Shown here: piece by piece, positions 62,601-64,000 of the stretch | Layout of the letters: each line of letters opens with the position of its first letter | How positions within the stretch are numbered: position 1 is the first letter of the stretch | Origin: Tritrichomonas musculus | Taxonomy: Eukaryota; Parabasalia; Tritrichomonadida; Tritrichomonadidae | Direction of reading: 5' to 3' | Assembly (NCBI GenBank): GCA_039105265.1 | Contig: JAPFFF010000003.1 | Coordinates: forward strand, 4,712,001 to 4,776,000 | Length of the DNA: 64,000 nucleotides | Notes under the pieces: generated by a model | Seen by the model: only the letters and a program-made list of their open reading frames with translations | Database searches by the model: none | What the model was told of the DNA's origin: nothing | Made by a program: the position numbers and the translations under genes

Positions 62601-64000
62601 TTGTTTGTAGTAGAAGGAATTTTATTGAGCCTAAGCACTTCTTCATAATAATCTTTTTTAATAGATGATGCACTAACATCATTAGTTGCAAATTGATTTT
62701 TTTCTTCTTCCTCTTTTTCACTAGAACCATCAAAATCAAAATTATCATTTTTATTTCTAATATTAGAAATGGTCTTTACATTTTTTGATCCAGAATGTTT
62801 AGCTTCTTTTTCATCATCGTTGTCGCTCACATTATCTAATTTATATTCTTTTTCATTGTCAGCAATAAGCATCAATTTATTATCATTATTAAGCTTGGAA
62901 TCATTAAATCTTTTACTTTCTATTTCAAATTCAAAACTATCATGAGTTGGATTATCTTGTTTGTTTGCATTTATCATCTTTTCTTTTTCAATCTCTTCTT
63001 CTTCATCATCTTTGTTATTAATGGAATTAATAGTAAATTGCTTTAACTCTTCTACTTCAGTGTTGTCATGGAATGGTTTGATGTTAGACTGTTTTTTCTC
63101 TTCATAATCGCTATAGTCATCATTTAATAAATGCTCTTTATTATCATTTTCTCTTTTAATATATGATTGAGGTTGGCTATTTTGCTTTTTGATGTTAAGA
63201 AGTGTGCTTTCTTCTTCCAAATGGTCTTCTTCATTAATTTCGTAATCATCCTCATTTTGGATGTCCTTTTTTTCATAATCTATATTATTGAAAAGATTAA
63301 TTGTTTTATGTTTTGACTTTTTGGCTTCTTTAAGCTTTGATAATGTGTTTCTTGCTTGAGCCAATTTTTGCAAGTAGTCATCATCTGTATCTGCATTGTT
63401 TTCAACTGAATTACTAACATAATTTTCTTCTTTGATATCTTCTTCTTCTTCAATTATTAATTTATTTGAATCTTTACTATTTTGATTAATTAAATTATCA
63501 TCGGATTTATCATCATCATCATTGAATTCAAGTGGTTGAAACTTATCATTTTGTTCAGCAGCATTATCTAATTTTGAGAAGTAAGTGATTCCAATTGGCG
63601 GAGAAAGCCGAAGCGATGATTTTTTATTTTTGTCATTATTTGAATCTGGCTTGTAAATTGAACTGTTGGCGTTGGTTGTTTCAATAATGTCAACTTCATT
63701 ATCAGAATAAAGTGTTGAATTATGATTTTCTTCATTATCTTTCTTTTCACTTATACCATCAAATTGCGGAAGTGGAATATCAAAAGCTTTTTCTTCTCTA
63801 TCTTTTGATATATTATTGGAAACTTTTTGTTTAATGATCTGATTTTTAGAAGATGATGTTGCTGTTTCCATTGTTATTAATGGCTCTGGCTGAGGAGGTT
63901 TCTTCATTTTAGGGATATCATAATTCAAATTATCATCTTCATAATCTTGGTCATTATCACTGTCATTTTTATTAATCTCATTATCTTTTCCAACCTTATA
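59624..64000 (-). CDS. Very large acidic, low-complexity protein; 5' end outside the window
   Basis: The minus frame is open from the window edge to the TAA at 59624, giving 1,458 visible residues. No ATG is present in its first part (YKVGKDNEINKNDSDNDQDY...), so the true start lies beyond 64000. The composition is dominated by Glu, Asp, Asn, Lys and Ser with dozens of short acidic runs (NEEEEEEEPIDPY, DDDDEEEDPII). Degenerate repeats of the type N-EEEE-x(8)-I-SS-x-K-x-INTK recur through the middle. A heptad-like Leu-rich stretch (QKLAQARNTLSKLKEAKKSK) is a possible coiled coil. The chain is almost certainly disordered, with no enzymatic domain seen. Acidic scaffolds of this kind may bind chromatin, basic proteins or cytoskeleton, but nothing here decides it. 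Confidence 0.85.
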   Translation of the reverse strand, partial: YKVGKDNEINKNDSDNDQDYEDDNLNYDIPKMKKPPQPEPLITMETATSSSKNQIIKQKVSNNISKDREEKAFDIPLPQFDGISEKKDNEENHNSTLYSDNEVDIIETTNANSSIYKPDSNNDKNKKSSLRLSPPIGITYFSKLDNAAEQNDKFQPLEFNDDDDKSDDNLINQNSKDSNKLIIEEEEDIKEENYVSNSVENNADTDDDYLQKLAQARNTLSKLKEAKKSKHKTINLFNNIDYEKKDIQNEDDYEINEEDHLEEESTLLNIKKQNSQPQSYIKRENDNKEHLLNDDYSDYEEKKQSNIKPFHDNTEVEELKQFTINSINNKDDEEEEIEKEKMINANKQDNPTHDSFEFEIESKRFNDSKLNNDNKLMLIADNEKEYKLDNVSDNDDEKEAKHSGSKNVKTISNIRNKNDNFDFDGSSEKEEEEKNQFATNDVSASSIKKDYYEEVLRLNKIPSTTNNNGANTNQDKFNNINEYEYEEEEELNFKRDLSITKAKESKIVNNLFNEEISNPNKPNDYKRKIEYDDNTFDCHAENDARQLQHNEIIHNNEKKQLKSSNADNEKKIDYQSQFNNNNNIFNEEEDEEEENHVTPSNIINDIKEEENFEMEDSKFNLGNEVSKSNAILSLKKNKSSTLPQSSVTSEKSDNSKLDILDNNPEEEEVIINSLVKLNNEEEEEEEPIDPYFLDTNNVSNNSGSGSNLLINVDQKMPSLEKDSSENVQSSSINNKNEINDFEIIKQNFLKQEYQFGDNQSDEDDNSFTISSTKTVNTEKSSKIPNNKTNMYKNEEEDEEEDETPDINSATKTINTKGFVDIHSDIPNLSRNDDEEKNHIVISSINTIKTKNSVSMIANKTILNQNTEEFEGDNSFVISSSNKNNNIEKSAIISGKNSNLLENEEEEYEEDTISGNHISSSNAINSKDPISISENKTILHENGEKEIFTPSLQENDIQNTAISSNKIHLHTDEEEEYENEVKDQILIPHEQASNAKSSIIIQQDSNEHKYAKEEEEENNEDKTENHSLLSSTKANNTKELVIVPDQTMYLHNDEEEIEYEYEYEDENGNPIDKESINPEIKSALHKGKEEFTVKDKIQNQDLSLSTQKVNNEKAGILYNALPLEKTEKEEENNENNSIDNDDDEEEDPIIQRLLKLSSQYKNSDDIQSISNDQKEDSFKKIPKSNILQNLSDIEEDYEEDNKTSLEKVTDSNKISESKDYNYSDESSSVLDFLKQEDFLEDNLFISKNKDRAKQIFTNEEIKEEIKSADLNKGSSQETNNKPNESMFSEEEVEEEEIDTNSFSKTVKITDTKTQVKNIKNEEEEFNEEAIVQRLQSFKDSKFIDNSDEDIPEKESDLFDKKSIQNIDSKDQILMQHHIDENFNDNVEEEDISDDSLIKRLNHGLSLLGDGDNNDDAEFDEDENIDDVDLQKRMQDLLDLHISDDDENEEEDNNNNVENI

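Noticed and set aside
61468-62748. Lys/Met-rich frames inside the acidic gene region
   Set aside because: They are shifted-frame shadows of the long acidic frame, caused by its GAA/GAT-rich codons.

Overview
The window is very AT-rich, has compact intron-poor genes, and carries a Maverick/Polinton, several MULE, Tc1/mariner and hAT-like elements, a DUF3447-type ankyrin-family remnant and a flagellar IFT gene. This fits a trichomonad (Parabasalia), most likely a Tritrichomonas-like flagellate. The species call is inference from gene style and element content; no rRNA or other marker is present.

Host genes sit at the two edges. On the left are a multi-pass membrane protein running off the edge (1-1734, -), the intraflagellar transport protein IFT56/TTC26 (2300-3991, -) and, divergent from it, a C2-domain protein (4212-5480, +). 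On the right are an unassigned 255-residue protein with a trichomonad Inr-like element (52430-53197, -), a broken ankyrin-family N-terminus (57184-57543), a start-less frame (57847-58440), a uridine phosphorylase-like enzyme (58647-59486, -) and a huge acidic disordered protein that runs off the right edge (59624-64000, -).

Between about 6.1 and 56.6 kb the DNA is almost entirely a stack of mobile elements, many nested. (1) A Tc1/mariner element (6183-16225, TA target duplication) holds an 819-bp MITE and a whole 5.4-kb MULE (10400-15782). The MULE splits the Tc1 transposase gene cleanly and left an 8-bp duplication. (2) A 5.46-kb element with 8-bp duplications (16252-21709) contains a hAT-like element (17643-21520) with a DDE transposase interrupted by one stop. 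(3) A second MULE-type transposase gene is split beside its second catalytic Asp by a 23.45-kb Polinton/Maverick (22489-45941). The Polinton looks whole and has nearly identical 645-bp terminal repeats. (4) The right part holds a polypyrimidine tract, a 16-bp satellite, an internally deleted Tc1 element, small inverted-repeat elements, a DD35E transposase gene, a second copy of the 819-bp MITE and two decayed Tc1 transposase genes.

All boundaries come from matching terminal repeats and target duplications by eye. Several coding starts were moved from non-ATG codons to the first in-frame ATG. No tRNA, rRNA or CRISPR was recognised.
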